Both the position numbers and the translations under genes were made by a program. DNA of 64,000 nucleotides from Flavobacterium cellulosilyticum (lineage in GTDB: Bacteria; Bacteroidota; Bacteroidia; Flavobacteriales; Flavobacteriaceae): NCBI RefSeq assembly GCF_004349355.1, contig NZ_SMFK01000019.1, forward strand, positions 1 to 64,000. Reading direction: 5' to 3'. The notes beneath the pieces were generated by a model. That model saw only the letters and a program-made list of their open reading frames with translations. It was not told the origin of the DNA and did not search any database. Shown piece by piece: positions 9,580 through 20,000 of the stretch (positions within the stretch are counted from its first letter, which is position 1; the number at the start of each line of letters is the position of its first letter).

Positions 9580-10806
9580 TTATTTATTTAACTCTAAAGC
9601 AGCCAATATAAACGGTCCTGTTGCTTTAGGATCATTGTCTTTTTTTCTTTCATTTACATAATATTCATAAGAACCATCTCTATACGGATTCCCTCCAAGA
9701 CCAGCTACAGCACATGCTTGAGTAATAATTACAGAACCATCAGCTTCAACTTTTACTAATTTAGACGTCATTGCATCAAATGTTTTAGCTGCAATTGCTT
9801 TGTATTTAGAAGGCAAATATCCTTTGTTGGCACCTTTTGCGAAGGTATAAGCAAACATGGCTGAACCTGATGCTTCAAGATAATTTCCATCTCTAGTTCC
9901 CATATCTGGGACTTGATACCAAAGTCCTGATTTGTCTTGTACTTTTACTAAAGCAACTGCTAAATCATTAAGATATTCAACTAATTCCTTCTGTTTTGGA
10001 TGGTCTTTTGGCATATAGTCTAATACATCTACAAGCGCCATTGCATACCAACCTAGAGATCTAGACCAGAAATTGGGAGATTTTCCGGTTTCTTTGTTTG
10101 CCCATGGCATTTTTTTACTTTCATCCCAAGCGTGGTATAACAAGCCTGTTTTAGGGTCTTTGTCATTGTTATTTATAAGTTCAAATTGTTTGGCGATATC
10201 ATCAAAACTTTTTCCATTTTCAAAAACTTGAGTATACTGAGCATAAAATGGCTCTCCCATATACAAACCATCTAACCACATTTGGTTTGGATATATTTTT
10301 TTGTGCCAGAAACCGCCACTTGGCGTTCTAGGTTGTTCTTCAATTTGTTTGCGTAACAATTGCATGGCGAGTAAATATTTTTTATCTTTTGTAGTGTCGT
10401 ATATATTAAATAGTAGACGTCCAGCTACAATCATATCAATATTGTAATTATTAAATTTATAACTATCAATAGAACCATCCTCTTTTACTAAAGTATTTAC
10501 ATAATCCGTAACGTAATTGTTGTATTTGGCATCTTTTGTTTTAGCGTATAATTCTTCAAATGAATGCAAAACAAGTCCGTGAACATAATCCCAATTTGGC
10601 GCTTTGGAATCGTCAATCATGTAAGATTTATCATGCTTTTTCATCAATGTCAAAGCCATTCTTTCCGACCATTTTAGGTTTGATGAAATTGGATTTTTTG
10701 AATCGGTAGTAGTAACCGTTTTTTGCGCTGTAGTTTTGCAACCTAATACTGCAAATGTTAGCAAAAGCGTTAGAGTTTTGAAAAGGTTTAATTTTTTGTT
10801 TATCAT
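9580..10806 (-). CDS. GH105 unsaturated rhamnogalacturonyl hydrolase, lipoprotein
   Basis: Hydrolyses the unsaturated uronyl residue that lyases leave at the non-reducing end of pectin fragments. The lipobox AVLGC (C23) predicts a lipoprotein. The alpha/alpha-barrel carries PNQMWLDGLYMGEPF with the conserved Asp (D179), HAWDESK, and a C-terminal RDGSYEYYVNE. Length of 408 residues is normal. It lies 27 bases downstream of a second GH105 gene that shares most of these motifs, indicating an ancient tandem duplication with possible division between rhamnogalacturonan and galacturonan products. Confidence 0.9.
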   Translation of the reverse strand: MINKKLNLFKTLTLLLTFAVLGCKTTAQKTVTTTDSKNPISSNLKWSERMALTLMKKHDKSYMIDDSKAPNWDYVHGLVLHSFEELYAKTKDAKYNNYVTDYVNTLVKEDGSIDSYKFNNYNIDMIVAGRLLFNIYDTTKDKKYLLAMQLLRKQIEEQPRTPSGGFWHKKIYPNQMWLDGLYMGEPFYAQYTQVFENGKSFDDIAKQFELINNNDKDPKTGLLYHAWDESKKMPWANKETGKSPNFWSRSLGWYAMALVDVLDYMPKDHPKQKELVEYLNDLAVALVKVQDKSGLWYQVPDMGTRDGNYLEASGSAMFAYTFAKGANKGYLPSKYKAIAAKTFDAMTSKLVKVEADGSVIITQACAVAGLGGNPYRDGSYEYYVNERKKDNDPKATGPFILAALELNK

Positions 10807-10833
10807 AATTTTGGTTTTAATAGTATTAATTTA

Positions 10834-12051
10834 TTATTTATTTAATTCAATTGCAGCTAAAAGAAATGCTCCCAAGCCATGAGAATTGTCTACTTTTATT
10901 TTTTCATTTATATAGTATTCAAAAGAGCCATCTCTATAAGGGATACCACCTAAGCCAGCACTTGCACAAACTTGTGTAATATGCATTTGACCATCGTCAT
11001 CTATTTTTATTAGGTTTTTAATTATACCATCGAATCCTTTAGTAGCAGTCAATTCAAAATTTGAGGGCAAATATCCTTTATGAACTCCTTTTGCCAGTGC
11101 ATAAACCAGCATTGATGAACCGGAAGCTTCTAAATAATTTCCTTTTCTAGTTCCTAAATCTGGAACTTGGTACCATAAACCTGATTGGTCTTGGTATTTA
11201 CTAACTGCTGTAGCCAATTGATTCAAATAGAGTACTAATTCTTTTTGTTTTGGATGGTTTTTTGGAAAATAATCTAATACATCTACTAAAGCCATTCCAT
11301 ACCAACCTAAAGCTCTTAACCAAATATGTGGTGCAGTTCCGGTTCGTTTATCAGCCCATGGCATTTGTTTGCTCTCGTCCCATGCATGAAAATATAAGCC
11401 TGTTTTTTTGTCAAATGCATGTTGATGAAGAAGTTCAAATTGAAGTGCGACATCATTTAATTTTTCGTTGTTTTCAAATTCAGCTGTATAGCGAGCATAA
11501 AAAGGTTCTCCCATATACAATCCATCTAACCACATCTGATTAGGATAGATTTTTTTGTGCCAAAAGCCTCCTGATGGCGTTCTTGGGTGATCGTCAAATT
11601 GTCTTCTTAATGTTTTTAATGCAATTAGATATTTTTGACTTTTTGTGGTATCGTATAAATTAAAAAGTATTTTTCCGGCATTAATAAAATCGATATTGTG
11701 ATCTTGCGGATCAAATTTTTTAAAAGCTCCTTTGTCATCAATCAAAACATCGGCATATCCTTTTATATATTCGTAATATTTAGGGTTTTTAGTCGTATGG
11801 TAAAGCTTTTCAAAAGCGGTTAAAATCATACCAATTTTATAATCCCATTTGGGTTCTGCATGATCATCAATTTGCCAAGCTTCTGGATATTTTTTCATAA
11901 TAGAAAAAGCCATCCGTTCCGACCATTTTTGGGTTACTTGAGTGTCATTACTATTTTTTAATGCAGCAATTTGCATTTGCGCATTACCATTGTAATTAAA
12001 AAACAGTAAAACACAGCAGCATATTTGCCATTTCTTTAAGTTGCTTTTCAT
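10834..12051 (-). CDS. GH105 unsaturated glucuronyl/galacturonyl hydrolase, second copy
   Basis: Paralogue of the neighbouring GH105 protein, 405 residues, with a signal peptide but no clear lipobox (CCCVLLFFNYNGNA). It keeps QMWLDGLYMGEPFYA (Asp near 178), HAWDESKQMPWA and RDGSFEYYINE. The N-terminus differs from the other copy, so the two may sit in different periplasmic locations (soluble versus membrane-anchored). It starts five bases after the remnant of the DUF4861 gene ends, implying they were cotranscribed. Confidence 0.88.
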   Translation of the reverse strand: MKSNLKKWQICCCVLLFFNYNGNAQMQIAALKNSNDTQVTQKWSERMAFSIMKKYPEAWQIDDHAEPKWDYKIGMILTAFEKLYHTTKNPKYYEYIKGYADVLIDDKGAFKKFDPQDHNIDFINAGKILFNLYDTTKSQKYLIALKTLRRQFDDHPRTPSGGFWHKKIYPNQMWLDGLYMGEPFYARYTAEFENNEKLNDVALQFELLHQHAFDKKTGLYFHAWDESKQMPWADKRTGTAPHIWLRALGWYGMALVDVLDYFPKNHPKQKELVLYLNQLATAVSKYQDQSGLWYQVPDLGTRKGNYLEASGSSMLVYALAKGVHKGYLPSNFELTATKGFDGIIKNLIKIDDDGQMHITQVCASAGLGGIPYRDGSFEYYINEKIKVDNSHGLGAFLLAAIELNK

Positions 12052-12055
12052 TGTA

Positions 12056-13022
12056 TTATATTTTTCCTTTTTTGTTTAAATCGGATAATTTTTGATTGAG
12101 ATAAGTAATAAAATCTTCCTTCGTTTTTATCCCTTGTTTTTCTTTTTCCTATGGAATTAAAAAGTAATATACTATAGGTTTTATACTTGGTTTGAAAATC
12201 AATAAATGGTCATCTGTTCCTTCTACACTGCTTTCAATCGTTGTAGTTTCCTAAAAAACTGCTAAACCTAAATTATCTGAAAACACAGATTGTAGTCCGT
12301 AAGTAGCAATATAGGCACATTTTTCGTTGGTGCTTTCTTTAGTAATTAACGGAAGCTTTTGCAATTTTACAATTCCAATACAAATTCCATCGATATCTTT
12401 AGAAGGTGCAATAGTGTTTTGTAAATACCGCTCCTCTGGATCTACTTTGAGGTTTGATTTTAAATCAATTTTATCATTTACTGTTTTCCATCCAAAATAA
12501 TTTACAGATACATCCGATTGGTTTTTTTATTTTGCACATTAACTAAATTAGAATCAACCTTGTTAAAATGTAAAACTTCCATATTTACATATCGTCCAAT
12601 TGAACCAATTCCCATAGCTTTTCCTGCTTTTAGAATATCAGATTCCCAAACACATTTTTCATGATATGAATCAAATCCATCAAGTCCAACTTTTGGAAGG
12701 ACGATTGTACCAGCGTATTTACCAAAAATGTCAATTGCATTTCTCCAATCTAAATACAAACGATACGCAATATGTTTGTTTTCGAAACCTCATCCTTCAT
12801 AACGAATATCAAAGGAATGATCGGTATGTTCTGGAGCCAATTTTAAAGTAGTAACATTTTTAAAAGTTCCGCCAATGTATTTTCGGCCATCCCATTTGTC
12901 TCCTTCTTTCATAGAAATTTCGTCATAAGCACCCGAATTGGTTGATGATTTTGTTATATTTTGTGATTGGCAAGATATAAATCCAAGAAGGGCGACCATA
13001 GCGATTAAATTAGATATTTCAT
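12056..13022 (-). pseudogene. Decayed DUF4861-family protein gene
   Basis: Reading the reverse strand, a nearly full-length DUF4861-like protein can be pieced together: lipoprotein signal (LLGFISC), YIGGTFKNVTTLKLAPEH, then AYRLYLDWRNAIDIFGK, VGLDGFDSYHEKCVWESDIL and GIGSIGRY, and a C-terminal part ending LNQKLSDLNKKGK. It is broken by a probable one-base loss just after the ATG (13020-13022), an in-frame TGA at 12790-12792, a frameshift near 12505-12530, and two in-frame TAG codons in the last third. DUF4861 proteins are common in pectin loci, so this is a lost member of the operon. Multiple lesions argue against sequencing error. Confidence 0.85.
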
Positions 13023-13043
13023 TTTATAAAATGAATTTATTTT

Positions 13044-13984
13044 TTAGTTTTTAAATGTTTTATTAAGAAATTGTTCTGTCTACACTATCGTTTCATCAAA
13101 CCAAGGATTAAAAAACCAAAAGGAATGGGGTGAATCTGAAATTGTTTTGACCTCACTATATATATTATTTTTATTTAAAATAGCAATCATATCCTCTCTA
13201 CCTGCATGAAATCGAGTAATGCTACTGTTTATATATAGAATAGGAGGAGTATTTTTATCCGTATGATGTAATGGGGAGGCTTTTTCCCAAACATCTGGTA
13301 TTTCTTCGTAACCTCCACCAAGCCAATATCCTGCTACAACTCCTTCTATTGATTCGGGATGTTTAAAGGCTAAAATTCCATCAATGTCTATGATGGCATT
13401 TACAGCAGCAGAAATTTTATTATTCTGTTTGTTGTTTTCTTCATGATCAGAATTGCCATTCGTGGTTCCAATTAGAGCAGCCATTTGACCACCTGATGAA
13501 CAACCTAAAACCGCCACTTTGGAACTGTCTACATTATATTCCCGTGCTTTTTTTTTGATAAACTGTATCGCATTTTTGACATCGTGAATGGCAGCTGGGT
13601 ATTGCGATTCACCAGAAAGCCGAAATTCTATATTGAAACACGAATATCCCTTTGAAGCAAGTTCTTTAGAAAAATATTCCATTTGAGACTTGTTGCCAGA
13701 ACTCCAGCCTCCCCCATGAATAATAACATCAGCTGGATTTCTCTCTTTATTATTTTTATAATATGCATCCAAATAAAGTTTTCGTTCTTTACTATTTTTA
13801 TAAACGATTTCTTTTATTTCAATAACATTTTCATAGTTTCTTGGAGCTACATAACTAATAAAAGGATAGTTTTTTTTTATTTTTTTGTAAACACTTTTTA
13901 GATTGTATGTAGTATCAAGAGGAAATGTCTCTTGCGTAAAACCAACGTTAGAAAATGATATCAAAAAAAAACTATTTTTTTCAT
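13044..13984 (-). pseudogene. Alpha/beta-hydrolase carbohydrate esterase with broken ends
   Basis: The core is an esterase/lipase of the alpha/beta-hydrolase fold: HGGGWSSG oxyanion loop, nucleophile elbow GCSSGG, and a C-terminal PHSFW histidine. The natural start ATG at 13982-13984 (MKKIVFF) runs into a TGA after a T9 homopolymer; one more T would restore a full signal peptide in the main frame. That main frame is otherwise open from ~13964 with only a TTG start. At the other end a TAG at 13080-13082 precedes 11 further sensible codons (TEQFLNKTFKN) and a TAA at 13044-13046. It could be decay, a phase-variable tract, or a homopolymer read error at the 5' end. Likely role when intact: acetyl or feruloyl esterase. 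Confidence 0.65.
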
Positions 13985-14025
13985 ATATAGATTCTCGAAT
14001 TATAATTTTTTTTCAATATACTTTG

Positions 14026-15474
14026 CTATTCTGCTTTTGGGCTTTCAATTTTTTTTCCATTAATGTAGGTTTCGATCAAATTTAAACCTGTTAGATTTTC
14101 TATTGAATACTCTTTATCAGCTTTTTCAATAACTACATTTTTTAGATTTACATTTTTTATTGGAGATTCAGCATATCCTTTGGCTAATATTCCAAATTTA
14201 CCCGCATTTTTTACTTTTATATTTTCAAGGTATATGTTTTGAATTTGTGGAATAAATGTACCTGGTTTTGCTCCATATACTTCATAAAACATGTTCAATT
14301 TTAGTAGTGTTTCTTTTACTTGACCAACTTCTAGATTTCTAACATAGACATTTTCAATTAATCCACCTCGGTTCGAATTTGTTTTAATTCGAATGGCTCT
14401 TTCTAAATTAGGACTGTCCATTACACAGTTTTCAACATAAACATTACTAACTCCTCCTGAAATTTCGCTGCCAATAACAACCCCTCCATGACCATCAATC
14501 ATTTTGCAATCTTGAACTATAATGTTTTCACTTTTCATTGCAACCCGTCTTCCATCGGCATCTCTACCCGATTTAATTGCAATACAATCGTCACCTGTAT
14601 TAAAAGTACAATTTTTAATGAGTACATTTTTAGAATATTCAGGGTCACAACCATCATTATTTGGACCATGGCTTTGTACGGTAACTCCATCAACTATCAC
14701 ATTTGTAGATTTGATAGGATGAATAACCCAAAAAGGAGCATTTGTAATTGTAACATCTTGTATAAGAACCTTGTTGCATTCAAAAAACTCAACAAAACTA
14801 GGTCTTAAATAATGACCTTCGCCAAAAACTCTTTTATCTACTGGCAGTCCTTCTTCAGCCATTTCCACTAGTCGAATTCGATTTTCAGGGTCTTTCTGAC
14901 TTGGAGCACCTTTTACAAAACCGTATTGAGAACCAGAAGACCAAGGCCACCAATTTTTATTACTGCCTTGACCATTTAGAATACCTTTGCCTGTAATTGC
15001 AACATTGGTTTTTTTATAAGCGTATACTAAAGGAGAATAATTCATCAATTCGGTTCCTTCAAAAGAGGTATGAACTAAAGGAAGGTAATCTTTTGGGTTT
15101 ACACTAAAAATAATTTCAGCTCCTTCTTCAAGATGTAAATTCACATTGTTTTCAAGATGAATAGCTCCGGATAAATATTTGCCTTTAGGAATTAATACCA
15201 TTCCACCACCATTTTTAGTACAAGCTTCAATGGCTTTTTTTATGACAAGTGTATTATCAAAAATTCCGTTTGATATTGCACCATATTTAATTATGTTATA
15301 TTTTTTTGCATGGAAATTGGTTTTTTTAATACCACAAACTATAGCTTCTTTTTGTTTCCAATATTTTTTAGTATCCAGATCTTTCTGTGCATTGGCAGTT
15401 GTAGAAATAAAAAGAGCAACAAGTAGGAATTTAATTATATTCTTTGTTTTAAATTTTTTTCGTAATGAAGACAT
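14026..15474 (-). CDS. GH28 polygalacturonase, canonical catalytic set
   Basis: Family GH28 beta-helix hydrolase of 482 residues with signal peptide 1-29 (STTANAQ). All four catalytic blocks are present: NNDGCD (272-277), GDD (294-296), GHG (328-330) and RIK (362-364). Sequence layout (GEGHYLRPSF, long inserts before the active site) suggests an exo-acting polygalacturonase or a rhamnogalacturonan-active member, working on oligosaccharides in the periplasm. It is the first gene of the ~13 kb reverse-strand block. Its promoter and operator lie at 15508-15529, in the divergent region shared with the LacI-type regulator. Confidence 0.9.
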   Translation of the reverse strand: MSSLRKKFKTKNIIKFLLVALFISTTANAQKDLDTKKYWKQKEAIVCGIKKTNFHAKKYNIIKYGAISNGIFDNTLVIKKAIEACTKNGGGMVLIPKGKYLSGAIHLENNVNLHLEEGAEIIFSVNPKDYLPLVHTSFEGTELMNYSPLVYAYKKTNVAITGKGILNGQGSNKNWWPWSSGSQYGFVKGAPSQKDPENRIRLVEMAEEGLPVDKRVFGEGHYLRPSFVEFFECNKVLIQDVTITNAPFWVIHPIKSTNVIVDGVTVQSHGPNNDGCDPEYSKNVLIKNCTFNTGDDCIAIKSGRDADGRRVAMKSENIIVQDCKMIDGHGGVVIGSEISGGVSNVYVENCVMDSPNLERAIRIKTNSNRGGLIENVYVRNLEVGQVKETLLKLNMFYEVYGAKPGTFIPQIQNIYLENIKVKNAGKFGILAKGYAESPIKNVNLKNVVIEKADKEYSIENLTGLNLIETYINGKKIESPKAE

Positions 15475-15507
15475 AACTATATTTTTTGAAGTTTGAAATT
15501 AAAAGTA

Positions 15508-15529
15508 GACAATCGATTACGCAAACATA
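15508..15529 (-). promoter_or_regulatory. Operator and -7 box of the GH28-led operon, divergent from the regulator
   Basis: Palindromic core CAATCGATTACG within 15508-15521, directly downstream (reverse strand) of the -7 box TATGTTTG at 15522-15529. The distance from the box to the palindrome centre is 7.5 nt. It lies 34 bases before the GH28 start and 86 before the LacI-type regulator, so it could control both and give autoregulation. No clear -33 TTG is seen at the expected spacing. Confidence 0.78.
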
Positions 15530-15606
15530 CAAATAAAATATTAAATTCATTAAATATTTGATTTATTTACTATAGATTTACCAAAATTTTTCACACACAT
15601 TTTAAT

Positions 15607-16638
15607 ATGACACGTAGAACCACAATTTATGATATTGCAAAAGAGCTCGGTATTACTGCAGCTTCAGTTTCAAGAGCTTTAAATAATAATCCAAAAATTA
15701 GTGAAAGTACTCGTAAACTGGTAATGGAGACTGCTGCTAAAATGAATTATAAACAAAATAAATTAGCCTTAGCATTACGTAGTGGAAAGAGTTTTAATGT
15801 GGGTGTTATTGTTCCTCGTATTGATAGTAATTTTTTTGCATCGGTTATTAGAGGAATTGAGGAAGAATTAAATGAACATCAATATAATGTTATTATTTGT
15901 CAATCTCACGAAAACGAAAAGAGAGAAGGGGAAAGTATCAATACCTTGTTAAATGCTCAAGTTGATGGAATTTTAATGTCAGTTTCTAATGTAAATTCAG
16001 ATAATAGTAATTTGTTAAAAAGGATTATAGAAAAAAATGTTCCTTTGATCTTTTTTGATAGAAAGAAGAATATCGAAGGAGTCAGTTCAGTTACTATAAA
16101 CGATTTTGATGTTTCATATGAAGCTACCGTACATTTAATAAAACAGGGCTGTTCTCGTATTGCTCATTTTATGGGAAATCAAACATTGGAAATATTTGAA
16201 AACCGTTTCAAAGGGTATAAAAAAGCATTAGAAGATAATGGAATCGCATTTAATCAAGATTATGTGATTCAAACCAAGAGTGTTTTAGAAGATGGTAAAA
16301 GAGCTGTTGATGAGCTCTTTAGTTTAGAAAGCCCACCTGACGCCATTTTTTCCTCCAGTGATTTTACTGCTTTAGGAGCAATAAAACAATTGAAAATGAA
16401 AGGTATTAAAGTCCCAAAAGATTTTTGTGTAGTAGGTTTTGGAGACGAACCATTTACCAAATTTATGGAACTTTCAATGACTTCAGTAGATCAAGCCCCC
16501 TTAGAAATGGGAAAAATGGCTGCCAAAGTTTTTTTAGAACAAATCAACAACAAGGATAACATAAAAATAGAAAAGAAAGTAGTTCTAAAATCTCAATTAC
16601 TAATTAGAGATTCCTCTTCAAGAAATATTATTTTATAA
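15607..16638 (+). CDS. LacI-family transcriptional regulator, probable pectin-locus repressor
   Basis: N-terminal LacI helix-turn-helix (TIYDIAKELGITAASVSRAL, residues 4-23) followed by hinge KLALALRSGKS and a periplasmic-binding-protein-like effector domain (VGVIVPRIDSNFF onward), 343 residues as usual. It is divergent from the GH28-led operon and just upstream of susC. Seven palindromes with the core TAATCGATTG in this window have the central-CG symmetry typical of LacI-family operators, and one lies in its own upstream region. The likely inducer is a pectin breakdown product such as galacturonate or an unsaturated uronate; this is inference from context. Confidence 0.9.
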   Translation: MTRRTTIYDIAKELGITAASVSRALNNNPKISESTRKLVMETAAKMNYKQNKLALALRSGKSFNVGVIVPRIDSNFFASVIRGIEEELNEHQYNVIICQSHENEKREGESINTLLNAQVDGILMSVSNVNSDNSNLLKRIIEKNVPLIFFDRKKNIEGVSSVTINDFDVSYEATVHLIKQGCSRIAHFMGNQTLEIFENRFKGYKKALEDNGIAFNQDYVIQTKSVLEDGKRAVDELFSLESPPDAIFSSSDFTALGAIKQLKMKGIKVPKDFCVVGFGDEPFTKFMELSMTSVDQAPLEMGKMAAKVFLEQINNKDNIKIEKKVVLKSQLLIRDSSSRNIIL

Positions 16639-16643
16639 AAATT

Positions 16644-16669
16644 ACTATTCTTATAAAATAGTGTTTTTT
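16644..16669 (+). terminator. Weak hairpin and T-run after the LacI gene
   Basis: Six-base stem ACTATT/AATAGT (16644-16649 and 16657-16662) followed by a T-run at 16664-16669, six bases after the regulator stop. The short AT-rich stem makes this a weak candidate. The remainder of 16670-16960 is AT-rich intergenic sequence with nothing else recognised. Confidence 0.4.
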
Positions 16670-16966
16670 CTATATACTTAATAAGGGTTTGACTAACACT
16701 ATACGGTTCGAATATTTGTTGTTTTTAATCAACGCATGAGAATCTTTCTAAAAATACTATTTTATTTTGTTGAAATGTAAATATTTTTATAATTTCCATT
16801 CTTTTCTCTCTGTCATTTTCTTATTTATTTCTTCTATTATAGCTTAAACTATTATTATATGTTTAGTGCAAACATGTATTTATCATAAGTTTTACATTAA
16901 TTTACAAATAAAATACGAAATGTGTTTTTTTTATCTTTTTGTTTTTTTTATATTGAAATTAATTCA

Positions 16967-16988
16967 TAAGTTTGCGTAATCGATTGCC
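16967..16988 (+). promoter_or_regulatory. Operator and -7 box upstream of susC
   Basis: The -7 box TAAGTTTG (16967-16974) is followed at once by CGTAATCGATTGCC (16975-16988), palindrome centre 7.5 nt beyond the box. The transcription start would fall inside the palindrome, about 90 bases before the susC ATG. No TTG was found at the usual -33 spacing. Confidence 0.8.
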
Positions 16989-17073
16989 TAATATTGTTTT
17001 CTTGAAATTTTTCAAATAAATTATTAGTGTATAATAAATTAAAATAGAATTCAAACCAACTAAAATTTAAACC

Positions 17074-20000
17074 ATGATTGCAAAACAAGTATTTAAAAAA
17101 AGCAAAAGATTGAGCTTTGTTATTATGCTCTTTCTTAGCTTATTTATGATTAATGAAATGAATGCTCAAACAAAACCTTCCATAAGTGGTGTTGTCTTGG
17201 ATGAAGTTGGAATGCCAATTCCAGGAGCTAATGTTGTAGAAAGAGGAACGAAAAATTCTACAAGTACTGATATTGACGGTAAATACACGATTCGTGTTGT
17301 TAGTCCTAAAAGCGAGTTGGTTTTTAGCTATATTGGATATGAGAATTTAACTCAATTAGTAGGACAAAAAAAGTCGATTAATGTGTCATTAAAAAGCGCT
17401 ACTTCTAAATTAGATGAAGTTGTAGTGATTGGTTATGGTACTTCTAAAAGATCCGATTTAACGGGTTCTGTTGCTACTATTTCAGGTGCCGATCTTAAAA
17501 AAGTACCTGTAGCTAATATTGCTGAAACATTAACTGGACGTATAGCTGGAGTACAAGTTACTTCATCAGAAGGTTCTCCTGATTCAGAAATCAAAATTAG
17601 AGTAAGAGGTGGTGGGTCTTTGACTCAAGACAGTTCACCTTTGATTATTGTAGATGGATTTCCTGTGAACAGTATGAATGATGTTTCGCCATCTGATGTT
17701 GAAAACATTACGATATTGAAAGATGCGTCTTCAACAGCAATATATGGTTCTAGAGGAGCCTATGGTGTTATTATAATTACTACTAAAAGTGGTAAAAATA
17801 ATAAGGTTGCTGTGAGTTATAATGTGTTTTATGGTACTAAAAATATAGCTAAATATATAGATGTGCTCAATCCACAAGATTTTGCAAAATGGCAATACGA
17901 ATACGCTTTGCTTTCTAGTAATCCAAAGGGATCTACAACATCTTATGACAAATATTTTGGACCATGGCAAAGTTACGCTGGGGTTGAGGCAACTAATTGG
18001 CAAAAAGAAATTTATGGACTAAAAGGTACTGCTCAAAGTCATGATTTAGGTGTTAGAGGTGGGACCGATAAATTGAGTTATAATTTTAATTATGCGCTTT
18101 ATGATGAAACTGCTATTATGGTAGGTTCTAATTATAAAAGGAATAATTTGTCTCTAAATTTGAAGAATAAAACAAGTGATAAAGTTGACCTTGGTTTTAC
18201 CATTAGATACTCTAATACGCAAATTGGTGGGTCAGGAGCTAATGAACAAAAAGAGATATCTACAGCAGATTCCCGTTTGAAACATGTTGTGGGTTATTCT
18301 CCTATTGACTTACCAGGTTTGACTACTGACGATACTGATGAAGCAGTTTCGAGTTATTTAGTAAATCCATTTGTAGCTGTAGCGGATAATGATCGCAAAC
18401 AAATTAGAACAAATTTTAATATGTTAGGTAGTTTTTCTTGGAAGATTATAAATAACATGCAGTTTAAATCTGACTTTGGTTTGGATGTTTATAATAGTTT
18501 GGATTATCGTTTTTACGGACGTTCTACTTATTATGCTAGTAACATTCCACTTGCAGTAAATCAAGGTTCACCATCGCTTGTAATGAGTGATGAAAAAGAA
18601 AAACGTTTTAGAAATGCAAATACTATAAATTATGATTTAAAAGGATTATTAGGGAAAGATCATAATTTTAAATTCCTTTTAGGAGAAGAGATGATTGATT
18701 ATCAAAGTAATACTGTAACTAGTGCTATACAAGGGTATCCAAAAACTTTTAGTTTTGAGAAAGCAATGAATCTTACTACTCAAGGTATACCACAATCAAT
18801 AGATAACAACTACAGTCCAGATGATAAATTACTTTCCTTTTTTGGCCGTGTAAATTATGACTTCAAAAACCGTTATTTATTTACAGCTACCTACCGTGCA
18901 GATGGTTCAAGTAAATTTTTGGGTGATAATCGTTGGGGCTATTTCCCATCGGCTGCTGTAGCTTGGAAAATTAATGAAGAAAACTTTATGAAGAATGCTT
19001 CATGGTTGAATGCACTTAAAATGAGGTTAAGTTATGGTCAGGCTGGAAATAATAATATACCAACGGGTCAAATCATTCAAACATTTCAATCTTCAAATTC
19101 AGCTTGGATTAACAATGTTTCAAATTATTGGGCTGCTTCAAAAACAATGGCAAATCCAGATTTAAAATGGGAAACAACCATAACGCAAAATTTAGGAATC
19201 GATTTTAGTGTTTTGAAAAATCGTTTAAGTGGTACTGTGGACTTGTATAAAAACGTTACTAGTGACTTATTGATTAATTTTCCTGTAAGTGGTAGTGGAT
19301 ATGATTCCCAATACAGAAATATGGGAGCAAATCAAAATAAGGGTCTTGAACTAAGTTTTAATGCTGTTGCAATTGATAAAGAAGATTATGGATTGAGTTT
19401 TAATTTTAATATTGGCTTCAATAAAAGCAATATTAATTCATTGGGAATCATGGACAACTTTGGTTGGTCAAGTACATGGAATTCTACTATGTTACCAACA
19501 AATGATTATGCCGTCAATGTAGGTCAGCCACTGGGAATGATGGTGGGTTTCAAAAACGATGGCAGGTATGAAGTTTCAGATTTTACCTATAATACTACAA
19601 CAGGAGCTTATACATTGAAACCTTATTTCCTTGCTGATGGTGTGACCAAAAATCCTGAAGGTGTAGTTAGTAATTCCACTTTAATTGGAACTGTTGCTCC
19701 AGGATCTATGAAATTAAAAGATATTAATAACGATGGTATTGTTAACGCAAAAGATGTTTCAATTATAGGAAATTCAAATCCGAAACATACAGGAGGTTTA
19801 GTGATCAATGCAAATGTGCATCAATTTGATTTTATGGCTGCTTTCAACTGGAGTTATGGTAATGATGTGTATAATGCCAATAAAATAGAATTTAGTACTA
19901 CTGCATCATCACCAAACGGTCAATATAGAAATCTGAGCACAGTGATGGCTGATGGTCAAAGATGGACTAATCTAGATCCTGTTTCAGGTACATTAGTAAC

